Shown here: piece by piece, positions 18,258-28,023 of the stretch
Layout of the letters: the number at the start of each line of letters is the position of its first letter
Position numbering within the stretch: the stretch's first letter is position 1
NCBI GenBank assembly: GCA_946531495.1
Contig: CAMNAQ010000007.1
Coordinates: 1-32,106 of the forward strand
Direction: 5' to 3'
DNA: 32,106 bases
Origin: an uncultured Lachnospiraceae bacterium
GTDB taxonomy: Bacteria; Bacillota; Clostridia; Lachnospirales; Lachnospiraceae
Notes under the pieces: model-generated
The model's database searches: none
What the model saw: only the letters and a program-made list of their open reading frames with translations
Told to the model about the DNA's origin: nothing
Translations under genes and position numbers: made by a program

Positions 18258-18442
18258 GTGCACAGCTTACATATATGTTTTTTTCGATTTGTCGGAGCGC
18301 TTAATGAGCAGCTATCGACCGTGATTCGTTCCGAGGACTGTCTGAGCGAAGCAATTTCCGCAGGAACGAATCGAATATGGGCGATACCTGCGAATTTAGC
18401 AGCGCAGACCATGAGAAAAAAACATATATGTAAGCTGTGCAC
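18258..18442. repeat. 185-bp intergenic element with 28-bp perfect inverted termini and internal hairpins (MITE-like or structured RNA element)
   Basis: gtgcacagcttacatatatgtttttttc (18258-18285) is the exact reverse complement of gaaaaaaacatatatgtaagctgtgcac (18415-18442); nested gattcgttcc/ggaacgaatc (18323-18332/18363-18372) and ctgcg/cgcag (18388-18392/18403-18407). Confidence 0.9.
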
Positions 18443-18464
18443 TCACCACATTCACAAAAGTTTT

Positions 18465-19205
18465 TCAGAATCCGTAGAGCTCCCTGACCTCGTCGGTATA
18501 GGTTCCGTCCGCATCCTGCAGTATCAGAGGCTTTTCCACGGTAATGCGCATGTTCGCCCCGCGGACTCCTTCGATAAGAACCATATTGGGTTCACGGTCC
18601 GCCATCGGATATACAAGTCTCATCCTCTTCGGTTCGAGATTATGATCATGCATAAGGCACATTATCTCCGAAAGCCTGAAGGGTCTGTGGACCATGTAAA
18701 AATGTCCGCCGGGTTTAAGCAGTATCTCCGATTCCCGGATGACATCCTCAAGTGTGCACAGCATCTCGTGCCTTGCGATCGCTTTGGCATCGGATGGATT
18801 TACGATCCCGTGGCTCCCCTGAAGGTACGGAGGATTACATGTAATAACGTCAAAAGAGGCACGGGGGAATAACCGTCCTGCCTCTTTAATATCTCCTTCA
18901 ACAATGGATATCTTTCCTTCAAGATCGTTCATCCTGACACTTCTGTCAGCCATTTCGGCACTCTCTGCCTGGATCTCAAGTCCGGTAAGATGGGATGCTT
19001 TTGTTTTGGCGGACATGAGGATCGGAATGATACCGGTTCCAGTCCCGAGATCAAGTACTTCGGCACCTTCCTGAGCCTGTGCAAAATAGCTCAGGAGCAC
19101 CGCATCCATTCCAAAGCAGAATCTGTCCGGATCCTGAATGATCTTCAGTCCCGCTCTTTGGAGATCGTCTATTCTCTCTCTTTCCTTAAGACTGACCTTC
19201 GCCAT
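18465..19205 (-). CDS. tRNA1(Val) (adenine37-N6)-methyltransferase-like protein (TrmN6/YabB family)
   Basis: FCFGMDAVLLSYFAQ, EVLDLGTGTGIIPILMSAK, ITCNPPY catalytic motif. MAKVSLKERERIDDLQ at 19205 is the likely start; the track ORF begins at 19565 in an alternative frame over the upstream gene. Confidence 0.9.
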   Translation of the reverse strand: MAKVSLKERERIDDLQRAGLKIIQDPDRFCFGMDAVLLSYFAQAQEGAEVLDLGTGTGIIPILMSAKTKASHLTGLEIQAESAEMADRSVRMNDLEGKISIVEGDIKEAGRLFPRASFDVITCNPPYLQGSHGIVNPSDAKAIARHEMLCTLEDVIRESEILLKPGGHFYMVHRPFRLSEIMCLMHDHNLEPKRMRLVYPMADREPNMVLIEGVRGANMRITVEKPLILQDADGTYTDEVRELYGF

Positions 19206-20460
19206 TTGATGTATTGTCTCCGCCGTTTTCGGGTTTAGGCCCTCTCCCGCCGCGGTTTCTGTGATGGTGATTTCTGTGGTTTCTGCTTTGTCCTTCGCTC
19301 TGCTCACCTTCACCGGGCTGTTTCGCCTGTCCGCCCTTTTCGGATCTGTCGCCGCCGTTTTCGGGTCTGTCCCCGTTTTTCTCCGGCCTGTCACCATTTT
19401 TTTCGGGTCTGTCTCCGCCCTGGCGGTTACGGCGATCTGGTCTGTTCTTTTTGTCGCTACGCTCACCGCCCTGTCGGTCCGAGCCGCGTCCGTCGCGGCC
19501 ATCCTTAGCTTTATCCTGACGGCCTGCTTCCGCGTTCTTTTTGTTTTCTTCGGCTTTGAGTTCACGCGCTTCGTCTTCGAGAAGTGCGATCATCTCCGGT
19601 GAATCCTCCGCGGCTATTCCGATATGGGAGCCTCCGCGCTTTCCCTTCTTTCTGCGAAGAACCGTTATATCGGTTGCGGGATAATCCCTAAGCTCCTTAT
19701 CATCTCCAACCTCGACAAGGACCTTCGCAATCTGCCTGAGGACATTGATGCCGGATACTTCACCCCTCATGCCATCCGAGGTTGCGACATAGTCGCCCAG
19801 AGCAGGCATTGTGGAATTGAGCTCCTCGTATGCTTCCTCCTCATATTTGAGACAGCACATGAGTCTGCCGCATACACCCGAGATCTTTGTGGGGTTAAGG
19901 GAAAGATTCTGCTCCTTGGCCATCTTGATCGAAACCGGAACAAAATCACTTAAAAAATCGGAGCAGCACAGAGGTCTTCCGCAGGATCCGAATCCGCCGA
20001 GGCTTCTTGCTTCGTCTCTTACACCGATCTGTCTGAGTTCTATCCTGGTCCTGAAGATACTTGCAAGATCCTTGACCAGATCCCTGAAATCAACTCTCTG
20101 TTCGGCAACAAAGAAAAATATGATCTTACTGTTGTCGAATGCATATTCTACGTCGGTAAGCTTCATATCAAGGCCATGCTCTGCTATCTTATCCTGAGCT
20201 ATCCTGTATGCATTCTTCTCTCTTGCGATATTATCCTCGACCTGTCTGTCATCCGTCTCGGTCGCTTTTCTCATTATCTTTCTAAGCGGTGCGGGAATCC
20301 TCGCATCATCCACTTCCTGAACGTCACTGACAGCCTGTGCATATTCGATACCCTTTACGGTCTCGACGATCACATGGTCATCCTTTGCGATCTCCAGATC
20401 ACCGGGATCAAAGAAATAACTCTTTCCGCCCGCTTTAAATCTTACTGCTATAACCTTCAT
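19186..20460 (-). CDS. ricT: PSP1-domain protein, RicT/YaaT family, with long low-complexity C-terminal tail
   Basis: MKVIAVRFKAGGKSYFFDPGDLEIAKDDHVIVETVKGIEYA; Cys motifs GSCGRPLCC and GVCGRLMCC; tail GDRPEKNGDRPEKNGDRPENGGDRSEKGG. Confidence 0.93.
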   Translation of the reverse strand: MKVIAVRFKAGGKSYFFDPGDLEIAKDDHVIVETVKGIEYAQAVSDVQEVDDARIPAPLRKIMRKATETDDRQVEDNIAREKNAYRIAQDKIAEHGLDMKLTDVEYAFDNSKIIFFFVAEQRVDFRDLVKDLASIFRTRIELRQIGVRDEARSLGGFGSCGRPLCCSDFLSDFVPVSIKMAKEQNLSLNPTKISGVCGRLMCCLKYEEEAYEELNSTMPALGDYVATSDGMRGEVSGINVLRQIAKVLVEVGDDKELRDYPATDITVLRRKKGKRGGSHIGIAAEDSPEMIALLEDEARELKAEENKKNAEAGRQDKAKDGRDGRGSDRQGGERSDKKNRPDRRNRQGGDRPEKNGDRPEKNGDRPENGGDRSEKGGQAKQPGEGEQSEGQSRNHRNHHHRNRGGRGPKPENGGDNTSNGEGQS

Positions 20461-20491
20461 GTCATCTCCTGAAAACAGGCCCCGTGGCCCT

Positions 20492-21484
20492 TTATCCGTT
20501 CTCCTGTATTACCGCAAAGAGAAGCTCCATGGCCACCTCGAACGTAACCTTTGCCCTGAGTCTTTCCTTTGCTCTTCCGATCGCATCCAGCACTTCTTCG
20601 ATCCCTTCGTAGCTGCTGCGACGCGCTATCTTTCTGATTATTGACAGATCTTCCTTATACACGAGGCCTTCGGTCTCTCCAGTTGCCTTGAATATCAGAA
20701 CATCCCTGTACCACACTGTGATCATATCAAGGAATTCGCCGGCATCCACCTTGTATTCCGAAAGGCTTCTTACAAGAGCTATCATATCGGCGATGGAATC
20801 TTCTCTTGCATTCTTCACCACGGACTGTGCTGCAGCCTGCATCGCGGAAAAATCGTCACTGGCCGCCATGTCCCTTGCTTTTCCCAGATTTCCCTGTGCA
20901 AAGGCGATCGCTACATCGGCTCTGTAATCGGGAACCTCAAGTTCCTTCATAAGGTATTTTTTTAAGACCTCGGGAGGAACGGGCTTCAGATCCCAGGTGA
21001 TACACCTTGATCTTACCGTCGGAAGCATCATATTGATATTCGATGCAAGAAGCATTATCACAACATAATCCGGTGCTTCCTCAAGGCTCTTCAAAAGTGC
21101 ATTCTGAGCCTGGGGTGTCAGTTTATCCGCCTCGCTTACTATATAAATCTTGCGGGATGCCTGATAAGGCTTAAGAGAAATGTCATCGCATATCTGCTCT
21201 CTTACTTCATTAACGCTTATTGAATTCGGCTTCTCATGAACCACATACTTAATATCCGGATGGGAATGAGCCTCAGCCTGTTTGCATGAATGGCACTCAC
21301 CGCATGCATCGATTCCGTCACTCTCACATACGAGCATCTGCGCAAAAACAGACGCAATGAATTCCTTGCCGGAGCCCTTTTCGCCGGTAAGTATATATCC
21401 GCCGGAAACGCGGTCGTTTGCTATTGATTCGGTGATCTGCTTCTTTATCAGATCCTGTCCGATTATGTCTTTCAGCCTTGGCAC
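20492..21484 (-). CDS. holB: DNA polymerase III delta' subunit-like
   Basis: IIGQDLIKKQITESIANDRVSGGYILTGEKGSGKEFIA, CGECHSCKQ, KIYIVSEADKLTPQAQNALLKSLEEAPDYVVIMLLASNINMMLPTVRSRC. Confidence 0.93.
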   Translation of the reverse strand: MPRLKDIIGQDLIKKQITESIANDRVSGGYILTGEKGSGKEFIASVFAQMLVCESDGIDACGECHSCKQAEAHSHPDIKYVVHEKPNSISVNEVREQICDDISLKPYQASRKIYIVSEADKLTPQAQNALLKSLEEAPDYVVIMLLASNINMMLPTVRSRCITWDLKPVPPEVLKKYLMKELEVPDYRADVAIAFAQGNLGKARDMAASDDFSAMQAAAQSVVKNAREDSIADMIALVRSLSEYKVDAGEFLDMITVWYRDVLIFKATGETEGLVYKEDLSIIRKIARRSSYEGIEEVLDAIGRAKERLRAKVTFEVAMELLFAVIQENG

Positions 21485-21498
21485 GGTGCTCCTTTCGA

Positions 21499-21939
21499 TC
21501 AGGTGAATATATCGAGCAAAAGCCCTTTAATCTCCCCGATCTTATTAAGTATCTCAAGATTATCCTTCTCATCCTTCATCAGCTCCTGGGCAAGCTGATC
21601 AAGATTGTCATCCACAAGCCTTATTATCCCGTAGACTCTGTGACGGCCCTTACGGTCCAGAAAATTCTCTCTGGTAAAAGAATGTGAATGAGTAACTATT
21701 TCATTGAGAAAGTCTTTGACCAGCGCACGATAATGACGCATGTCCTTAACGTCTCTCCGCTTGGCCAGCTTCTTGCCCTCAGAATCGATCTGTTCCATGA
21801 GCGAATTTAATCTTCCTGCAAGCTCAGACTCTTCAATATTGCTGGCCAGCATGAATTTGAAGCTGCCATCGGATTCCTGAACATGCGGAGTCTGGGCAGT
21901 GGGTGCGGTTTGATTTACCTGATTGACTCTTATATCCAT
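21499..21939 (-). CDS. yaaR: YaaR family protein (DUF327)
   Basis: Size, conserved C-terminus ([22 protein letters not shown]...LLDIFT) and position next to holB. Confidence 0.8.
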   Translation of the reverse strand: MDIRVNQVNQTAPTAQTPHVQESDGSFKFMLASNIEESELAGRLNSLMEQIDSEGKKLAKRRDVKDMRHYRALVKDFLNEIVTHSHSFTRENFLDRKGRHRVYGIIRLVDDNLDQLAQELMKDEKDNLEILNKIGEIKGLLLDIFT

Positions 21940-22529
21940 TAAAGATTCCTGATAAAACCGGCTACTTCATCAACGCACTTATCGAGATCTTCGTTATTCA
22001 TGAAAATATTTGTGACGCCTGCTTCCTTGAGCTTATCATCATCAAAATCTTCCGTATCCGTGATAAACCTTCGGCACATTTCCTTATATCTGGGTGCAGA
22101 CTGCTTCTTTTCACGGCGCATCGCTCTTTCAAGCCTTATTCCGTCATCGGTCTCTATCATGACGGGGCAGGTGTTCTCCGCTCCAAAATAATCCCTCAGC
22201 CTCAGATACGCAGGAATGGTACCTGCAGCGGCGATGATGTTTTTGCCGTCCGGAGAAAACGTACCGTCATCGACCGTAAAATATCTCCACAGACCGTAAA
22301 CGGTATCATATGATCTGTCTTCGATGACCTTGCCGGATTCCTTCAGCCTGTTAAATCCCTCTTCATCGGTGAAATGGTATTCTCTTCCCTCCTGCTCTCC
22401 TATCCTCTTAGGACGGGTAGTATAGGAAACAAGAGGAGCAAGCTGTAGGGAATCATCAGCCAAAAGCCTTTTATAAATTGTGTCCTTGCCGCTGCAGCTT
22501 TTTCCCAGCAGGCATATTATCTTAGCCAT
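21939..22529 (-). CDS. Guanylate kinase-like protein
   Basis: P-loop [17 protein letters not shown] followed by [20 protein letters not shown], the guanylate-kinase GMP-binding signature. Confidence 0.85.
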   Translation of the reverse strand: MAKIICLLGKSCSGKDTIYKRLLADDSLQLAPLVSYTTRPKRIGEQEGREYHFTDEEGFNRLKESGKVIEDRSYDTVYGLWRYFTVDDGTFSPDGKNIIAAAGTIPAYLRLRDYFGAENTCPVMIETDDGIRLERAMRREKKQSAPRYKEMCRRFITDTEDFDDDKLKEAGVTNIFMNNEDLDKCVDEVAGFIRNL

Positions 22530-23937
22530 TTTTTACAACGGAGACAAAGCCGTCCCCTATCCCTTTAATATTATATCCCTCGCGAATGCATCTTATGATG
22601 TGATCCCTGTGGGCATCCGATATCTCCTCACCGGGAACAAGTATCGGTATTCCGGGCGGATACATAGAAATGATATCCGCACATACCCTTCCTGCCGCTT
22701 CGGATAACGGAACCGTTTCATTTTCGGAATCGACAGCATCAGCCGGCTTCATCACCCTTACCGGCACAGGGAGATCCTTGTCAAAAGAATGCCTACAGCC
22801 TGCATTTCCGGATAATATGGGATCTTTATCAAATTCCAGAAGAGCATTTAATACCTTTTCAAAGCCTGCCTTGTCGTCGCAAACCGTAAACATGGCAAGA
22901 ACATATCCCGGACAGGCCATTTCGGTTTCTATGCCGTATTTTTCCCTCAGGACCTTTGCGGCATTCGTTCCGCTTATTCCTGCAGTCTCGGTACATATGA
23001 GAAGCTTTCCGTAATCTGCCATGCAGGAATGCAGTTCACCCGCAAAAGGCCTAAAGATAAGTTTATCACATACTTCAAGGCGTTTTAACAGTTTTTCGAA
23101 ATTATCCTTAAATGCCGGAATAAGCGCCCTGTTGTCCGCCATATATCTGATACAGCCGTCTGTCATGGCCATCAGGGGATATGACGGTGAGCTCGACTGA
23201 TAGATGGATAAGAATCTCCTGAGCTTTACTCTGTCAACAAGACTGCCCTTTACCGAAAGCACTGCAGTCTGAGTGGGCGCGGGAAGCGTCTTATGAACCG
23301 ACTGGATCGCGATGTCAGCGCCGCTCCTTATGGCATCCGCTCTGCTTTCTTCATCAAATGAAAGATGAGCTCCGTGTGCCTCGTCCACGATAAGAGGTAT
23401 TCCCTTTTCGTGAACCGCCTCCGCAACAGCTCTTATATTGGCAAGCCTTCCCTCATATGTGGGAGAGACGATAAGAACGGCCTGTATATCCGGATTTTCA
23501 TCAAGCGCCTTCCTTACCTCATCGGCGCTTACAGCCTCCGGTATGCACGGCATTTCCATAACTTCCGGAAAAACATATACCGGATCAAGCTCTCTTAAAT
23601 ATACGGCATTATATGCGGACCTGTGGGAATTCCTTGCCATCAGTATCCTGCCGCCTTTATCCGTACATGAGCTGACAGCGGCAAGAACCCCAGATGAACT
23701 TCCGTTTATCAGAAAAAATGATTCGTCGGCACCAAGCTGCAGGGCGGCGAATCTTTCCGCTTCAAGTATGATCCCGGAAGGATCATGAAGCTCGTCAGTG
23801 CCCTCTACCTCTGTCAGGTCGATCCGCGCGATGTCCTGCGGAATATGATCGAAGGCATGTCTTTTATGTCCCGGCATATGGCAGGGATAAATGTTTTTTT
23901 CGGAATAATCCTTAAGTTCATCAAGTAATGATGTCAC
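22522..23937 (-). CDS. Orn/Lys/Arg decarboxylase family protein (PLP-dependent)
   Basis: PCHMPGHKR, INGSSSGVLAAV, IVDEAHGAHLSF, SVHKTLPAPTQTA PLP-lysine motif. Confidence 0.92.
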   Translation of the reverse strand: MTSLLDELKDYSEKNIYPCHMPGHKRHAFDHIPQDIARIDLTEVEGTDELHDPSGIILEAERFAALQLGADESFFLINGSSSGVLAAVSSCTDKGGRILMARNSHRSAYNAVYLRELDPVYVFPEVMEMPCIPEAVSADEVRKALDENPDIQAVLIVSPTYEGRLANIRAVAEAVHEKGIPLIVDEAHGAHLSFDEESRADAIRSGADIAIQSVHKTLPAPTQTAVLSVKGSLVDRVKLRRFLSIYQSSSPSYPLMAMTDGCIRYMADNRALIPAFKDNFEKLLKRLEVCDKLIFRPFAGELHSCMADYGKLLICTETAGISGTNAAKVLREKYGIETEMACPGYVLAMFTVCDDKAGFEKVLNALLEFDKDPILSGNAGCRHSFDKDLPVPVRVMKPADAVDSENETVPLSEAAGRVCADIISMYPPGIPILVPGEEISDAHRDHIIRCIREGYNIKGIGDGFVSVVKNG

Positions 23938-24365
23938 TTATCCATCCCCTTAATGATCTCATCCACCGTGCGCCATCCCAAAACAGCACACTTAACTCTT
24001 GCGGGCATATGCGAAATATCGGACAAAGCTCCCGCTTCGCCGAGTTCATCTATCTCATCCTGAGTGGCCTCACCTTTTATCATCCTGATAAAATTATCCG
24101 CAAGGTGCTTTGCTTCCGTGACATTCTTACCTATGATCATATCGATCATTATGTCTGCAGAAGCCTGGGAAATGGCACATCCGTCGCCAATGAAGGAACC
24201 ATCGGAAATAATGCCGTCCTTCACCTTAAGCTGCACGGTTATCTCATCACCGCATGAAGGATTAACTCCTTCCATCTCGATATCGGGATCTTCGATTGAA
24301 TGCTTGTGCAGCGGATGCATATTGTGGTCAGTGACCACCTCATTGTAAAAAGTTTTAAAATCCAT
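23934..24365 (-). CDS. sufU: Fe-S cluster assembly protein SufU
   Basis: MDFKTFYNEVVTDH, NPSCGDEITVQLKV, GDGCAISQASADIMIDMIIGK, KCAVLGW. The track ORF start at 24440 lies inside sufS; MDFKTFY at 24365 is the likely start. Confidence 0.93.
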   Translation of the reverse strand: MDFKTFYNEVVTDHNMHPLHKHSIEDPDIEMEGVNPSCGDEITVQLKVKDGIISDGSFIGDGCAISQASADIMIDMIIGKNVTEAKHLADNFIRMIKGEATQDEIDELGEAGALSDISHMPARVKCAVLGWRTVDEIIKGMDK

Positions 24366-25608
24366 AACCAAGAAGCCCTCTGACTTTTGATAATTCTTCA
24401 AGGAATCTGTCGACTTCCTCTTCGGTATTATAGAATGCAAAGCTTACGCGGCATGTTGACTTTACACCGAGAAAATCCATGAGGGGCTGGGCACAATGAT
24501 GCCCTGCTCTGATGCATACTCCCGACCTTCCGAGTATATCGGAGGTATCATGGGGATGTACATCATTCACACAGAATGTGACTATTCCCTTATGGTCATT
24601 CGCATTTTGAGATCCGATGATACGTATTCCGTCGATAGCCCTGATGCCCTCTATCGCCCTTTTCGTCAGGATCTCCTCCTGAGCTTCTATTATATCCCAT
24701 CCGACTTCATTAATAAAATCAATGGCAGCTGACAGTCCGACAGCTCCTCCCACATTTACCGTGCCGGCTTCGAACCTGTGGGGAACCTCCGCATATGTAA
24801 CCCTGTCCCAGTGCACGGTCTGGATCATCTCACCGCCGTACATGAAGGGACGCATCTTCTCAAAATGCTCTCTTTTTCCATAGAGCACTCCGATGCCCAT
24901 GGGACCGAACATCTTATGTCCGGAAAAAGAAAGAAAATCGCAGTCAAGCTCCCTTACATCAACCTTCATGTGGGGAACGCTCTGGGCTCCGTCAACCGAT
25001 ATCAGGGCGCCACACGCATGAACCTTTTCGGCGATATGCTTTATATCATTGACCCTTCCGAGAACATTTGACACCTGTGTCAGTGCTACTATCCTGGTCT
25101 TTTCGGAAAGGCATTTATCAAGTGCCTCATCGGAGATATATCCGGTCTCATCCGGCTCAAGCTTTACAAGATGAGCCTTCTTTTTTTCCGCCATATACTT
25201 CCAGGGAAGAAAATCCGAATGGTGCTCCATCACGGATACGACCACTTCATCGCCCTCAGCAAGGTTATCCTCACACCATGAATAAGCAAGCAGATTAAGC
25301 GCCTCCGAAGCATTTCTTACGAAAATGATATTCTCCGGGGCTTCCGCATTTATAAAAGCTGCCGTCTTTGCTCTTGCATTTTCATAACATTCAGTCGCTC
25401 TCTCGCTCAGATCATATACGCCGCGAAAGGGATTTGCATTGTTCTTCTCATAATAATCCCTGACCGCATCCAGCACCTTTGAAGGTTTCTGCGTGGTAGC
25501 AGCATTGTCAAGATATGCTATATCCTGTGAAAGGAGCGGAAAGCACTTCCTGTATTCTTTAACTTTTTCCAGGATCTTTGTCTCAGTCATCTTCTCTGTT
25601 CTCATCAA
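24355..25608 (-). CDS. sufS: SufS-type cysteine desulfurase
   Basis: YLDNAATTQKPSKVLDAV, VSVMEHHSDFLPWKYMA, SVDGAQSVPHMKVDVRELDCDFLSFSGHKMFGPMGIGVLYGK, IRAGHHCAQPLM. Confidence 0.96.
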   Translation of the reverse strand: MMRTEKMTETKILEKVKEYRKCFPLLSQDIAYLDNAATTQKPSKVLDAVRDYYEKNNANPFRGVYDLSERATECYENARAKTAAFINAEAPENIIFVRNASEALNLLAYSWCEDNLAEGDEVVVSVMEHHSDFLPWKYMAEKKKAHLVKLEPDETGYISDEALDKCLSEKTRIVALTQVSNVLGRVNDIKHIAEKVHACGALISVDGAQSVPHMKVDVRELDCDFLSFSGHKMFGPMGIGVLYGKREHFEKMRPFMYGGEMIQTVHWDRVTYAEVPHRFEAGTVNVGGAVGLSAAIDFINEVGWDIIEAQEEILTKRAIEGIRAIDGIRIIGSQNANDHKGIVTFCVNDVHPHDTSDILGRSGVCIRAGHHCAQPLMDFLGVKSTCRVSFAFYNTEEEVDRFLEELSKVRGLLGYGF

Positions 25609-26614
25609 TGATATTCATTACATACTCATATGCGGCAGGATCCGCAATATGGGAAACAGCCGCTTCAAGAGAAGCTCTTTCGAGGATCTTTAACGCTTTT
25701 TCCCTGTCAATGCCTCTGCTCATCATATAGAAGAGCATATCCTCAGCCGGTTTCCCGATGGATGCTCCGTGACTTCCCGCTACATTTTCCTCCGTACAGA
25801 GAATGAGGGGAACCGTCTTATTGATAACGGTGTCATCAAGTATCAGAACTCTTTCATTTTCAGCTCCGTCAGCGCCTGCGCAGCCCTTCACAAAGTCTAT
25901 GGTCCCTCTGAAGATCTTTACGGCGCTCTTTGAAAGGGCTCCGCTTACGTTTATCTCTGACTTTGAGCGGGGAGCAAGATGCTTCATGACATAATTCATG
26001 TCCAGCTTCTCCCCGTCAGTCCTTATGAAGCCTATCCTGCATCCGGCAAAAGAATCCTCGCCGGAAAGCCCGGATCTGTAGCCTGCATTTATGATGCTTC
26101 CGCCCGTAAATATCTGGACGAGATTGACCTGTGCCTTATCGGATATATCGGTACCGATATCATTTATGAGCTCAAGTCCCCTGCCGGGTCTTATGACCTG
26201 GGTAAGGTTTACAACAGAATCCTTCGCTGCTTTTATAAGGACCTTAAGGATCGCGGACGCTTTTATTTTTTCATCTGATGTTATATCGATGAGAATATTT
26301 ACAGTCTCGCCTGCGCCTGCTTCGAAGCAGAGTACATCAGCCGTATCGGCTGTATAATCCTTCTTTATTACTGTCAGTTCTCCGGGATCTGCAGTTACCT
26401 TTACCGGTCCTATTCCATTATTTTCAAGATATCCTGCAAGCTCTTCCCCACAGCCTGTTTCGATCTTCCATTCGGAAGCATCCGCCACAGGTACTGCCCC
26501 GTCTGTTTTTCCGGAGGATACGGATGCGGGAAGTTCTACATATGTTTCATTTACCTTAAGCCTGTTCCATGTAGGAGGAACGAGGCTGTTTATCATTATC
26601 TTATCAGCCATCAT
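25583..26614 (-). CDS. sufD: Fe-S cluster assembly protein SufD
   Basis: SufBD C-terminal motifs: GSHGASIGKPAEDMLFYMMSRGIDREKALKILERA; located between sufB and sufS. Confidence 0.9.
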   Translation of the reverse strand: MMADKIMINSLVPPTWNRLKVNETYVELPASVSSGKTDGAVPVADASEWKIETGCGEELAGYLENNGIGPVKVTADPGELTVIKKDYTADTADVLCFEAGAGETVNILIDITSDEKIKASAILKVLIKAAKDSVVNLTQVIRPGRGLELINDIGTDISDKAQVNLVQIFTGGSIINAGYRSGLSGEDSFAGCRIGFIRTDGEKLDMNYVMKHLAPRSKSEINVSGALSKSAVKIFRGTIDFVKGCAGADGAENERVLILDDTVINKTVPLILCTEENVAGSHGASIGKPAEDMLFYMMSRGIDREKALKILERASLEAAVSHIADPAAYEYVMNIIDENREDD

Positions 26615-28020
26615 CCTATGCTCCCCTTCATCTCAAGTCTTATCAGATTGTTCATCTCAGCAGCATATTCCATCGGAAGCTCTCTTGATACATTGTCTGC
26701 AAATCCGCTTACTATAAGGGCTCTTGCATCTTCCTCGGTCATACCCCTGCTCATCAGGTAAAAGACCGCATCATCGGGTATGCTTCCTATGGATGCCTCA
26801 TGTCCGATATCGGCATCATCGGTACGGATATCCATTACGGGAATGGTATCCGAACGTGAGATACTGTCGACCATCAGGGATTCACAGCTTACAACGGACT
26901 TGGCACCCTTTGCTCCGGGCATTACCTGTACGGATGTCCTGGTTGTGCTGACGCCTCCGCTCTTGGCTATGGATTTTGTATTTACAACGGATGATGTGTT
27001 TTTTCCAACATGCATGACCTTCATTCCGGTATCGAGATTCTGTCCCTCTCCGGCAAAGGTTATACCTGTATATTCCATTGTAGAATTATCGCCTTTAAGA
27101 ATAGTTGAAGGATACAGATATGAGGTGTGGGATCCGAAGGAGCCCGAGACCCACTCCATCCTTGCGTTTTCTTCAACGATCGCCCTCTTTGAATTGAGGT
27201 TATACATATTCTTGGACCAGTTCTCGATAGTGGAATATCTGAGCCTTGCATTCTTTGAAACAAAGAGCTCAACACATCCCGAATGAAGATTGGCCACGTT
27301 ATACTTGGGAGCAGAGCACCCTTCGATAAAGTGAAGATCCGCACCCTCATCCACAATTATAAGTGTATGCTCGAACTGTCCGGCGCCCTTTGCATTCAGT
27401 CTGAAGTATGACTGAAGAGGGATGGATACCTTAACTCCCTTGGGTACATATACAAAGGATCCTCCCGACCATACGGCTCCGTGAAGAGCATTGAATTTGT
27501 GATCGGTGGGAACAAGGAGCTTCATGAAATGCTCCCTTACCATATCGCTGTACTCACCCTTAAGCGCACTTTCGAAATCGGTATAGACGACGCCCTGCTC
27601 TTCCACTTCCTTCATTACATTGTGGTAGACAAGCTCGGAATCATACTGAGCACCCACTCCGGCAAGCGAAGCACGCTCAGCCTGCGGAATACCGAGACGC
27701 TCGAAGGTATTCTTGATATCTTCCGGAACCTCGTCCCAGGAATTCTGCATTTTCGTATTCGGTCTTACATATGTGGAAATGCGCTCCATATCCAGACCGT
27801 CTATGCCCGGTCCCCACTGGGGCACCTTCAGTTCATTATAGATCTTTAGGCAGCTTAGTCTGAACTCTCTCATCCAGTCGGGATCATCCTTTTCCTCGGA
27901 GATCTTGCGGATGATATCCTCATTCAGGCCTTCTTCAAGCCTGGTCGCATTATTTTCTTTATCTATTACGTCATAGACACTGCGGTTAATGTCTTCGACG
28001 ATAGTCTTTTCTTCACTCAT
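26611..28020 (-). CDS. sufB: Fe-S cluster assembly protein SufB
   Basis: VWSGGSFVYVPKGVKVSIPLQSYFRLNAKGAGQFEHTLIIVDEGADLHFIEGCSAP, IGHEASIGSIPDDAVFYLMSRGMTEEDARALIV. Confidence 0.97.
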   Translation of the reverse strand: MSEEKTIVEDINRSVYDVIDKENNATRLEEGLNEDIIRKISEEKDDPDWMREFRLSCLKIYNELKVPQWGPGIDGLDMERISTYVRPNTKMQNSWDEVPEDIKNTFERLGIPQAERASLAGVGAQYDSELVYHNVMKEVEEQGVVYTDFESALKGEYSDMVREHFMKLLVPTDHKFNALHGAVWSGGSFVYVPKGVKVSIPLQSYFRLNAKGAGQFEHTLIIVDEGADLHFIEGCSAPKYNVANLHSGCVELFVSKNARLRYSTIENWSKNMYNLNSKRAIVEENARMEWVSGSFGSHTSYLYPSTILKGDNSTMEYTGITFAGEGQNLDTGMKVMHVGKNTSSVVNTKSIAKSGGVSTTRTSVQVMPGAKGAKSVVSCESLMVDSISRSDTIPVMDIRTDDADIGHEASIGSIPDDAVFYLMSRGMTEEDARALIVSGFADNVSRELPMEYAAEMNNLIRLEMKGSIG

Positions 28021-28023
28021 ATA

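Noticed and set aside
18248-18442. 64-aa minus ORF inside the inverted-repeat element
   Set aside because: Its ends are mirror translations of the inverted repeat (HSLHICFF / KKHICKLCTIG), so it is not a plausible protein.
19206-19565. N-terminal extension of the 366-aa TrmN6-like ORF
   Set aside because: It lies in an alternative frame over the low-complexity RicT tail; MAKVSLKERERIDDLQ at 19205 is the natural start.
24366-24440. 25-aa N-terminal extension of SufU in the ORF track
   Set aside because: It overlaps the sufS 3' end in another frame; MDFKTFYNEV at 24365 matches typical SufU starts.
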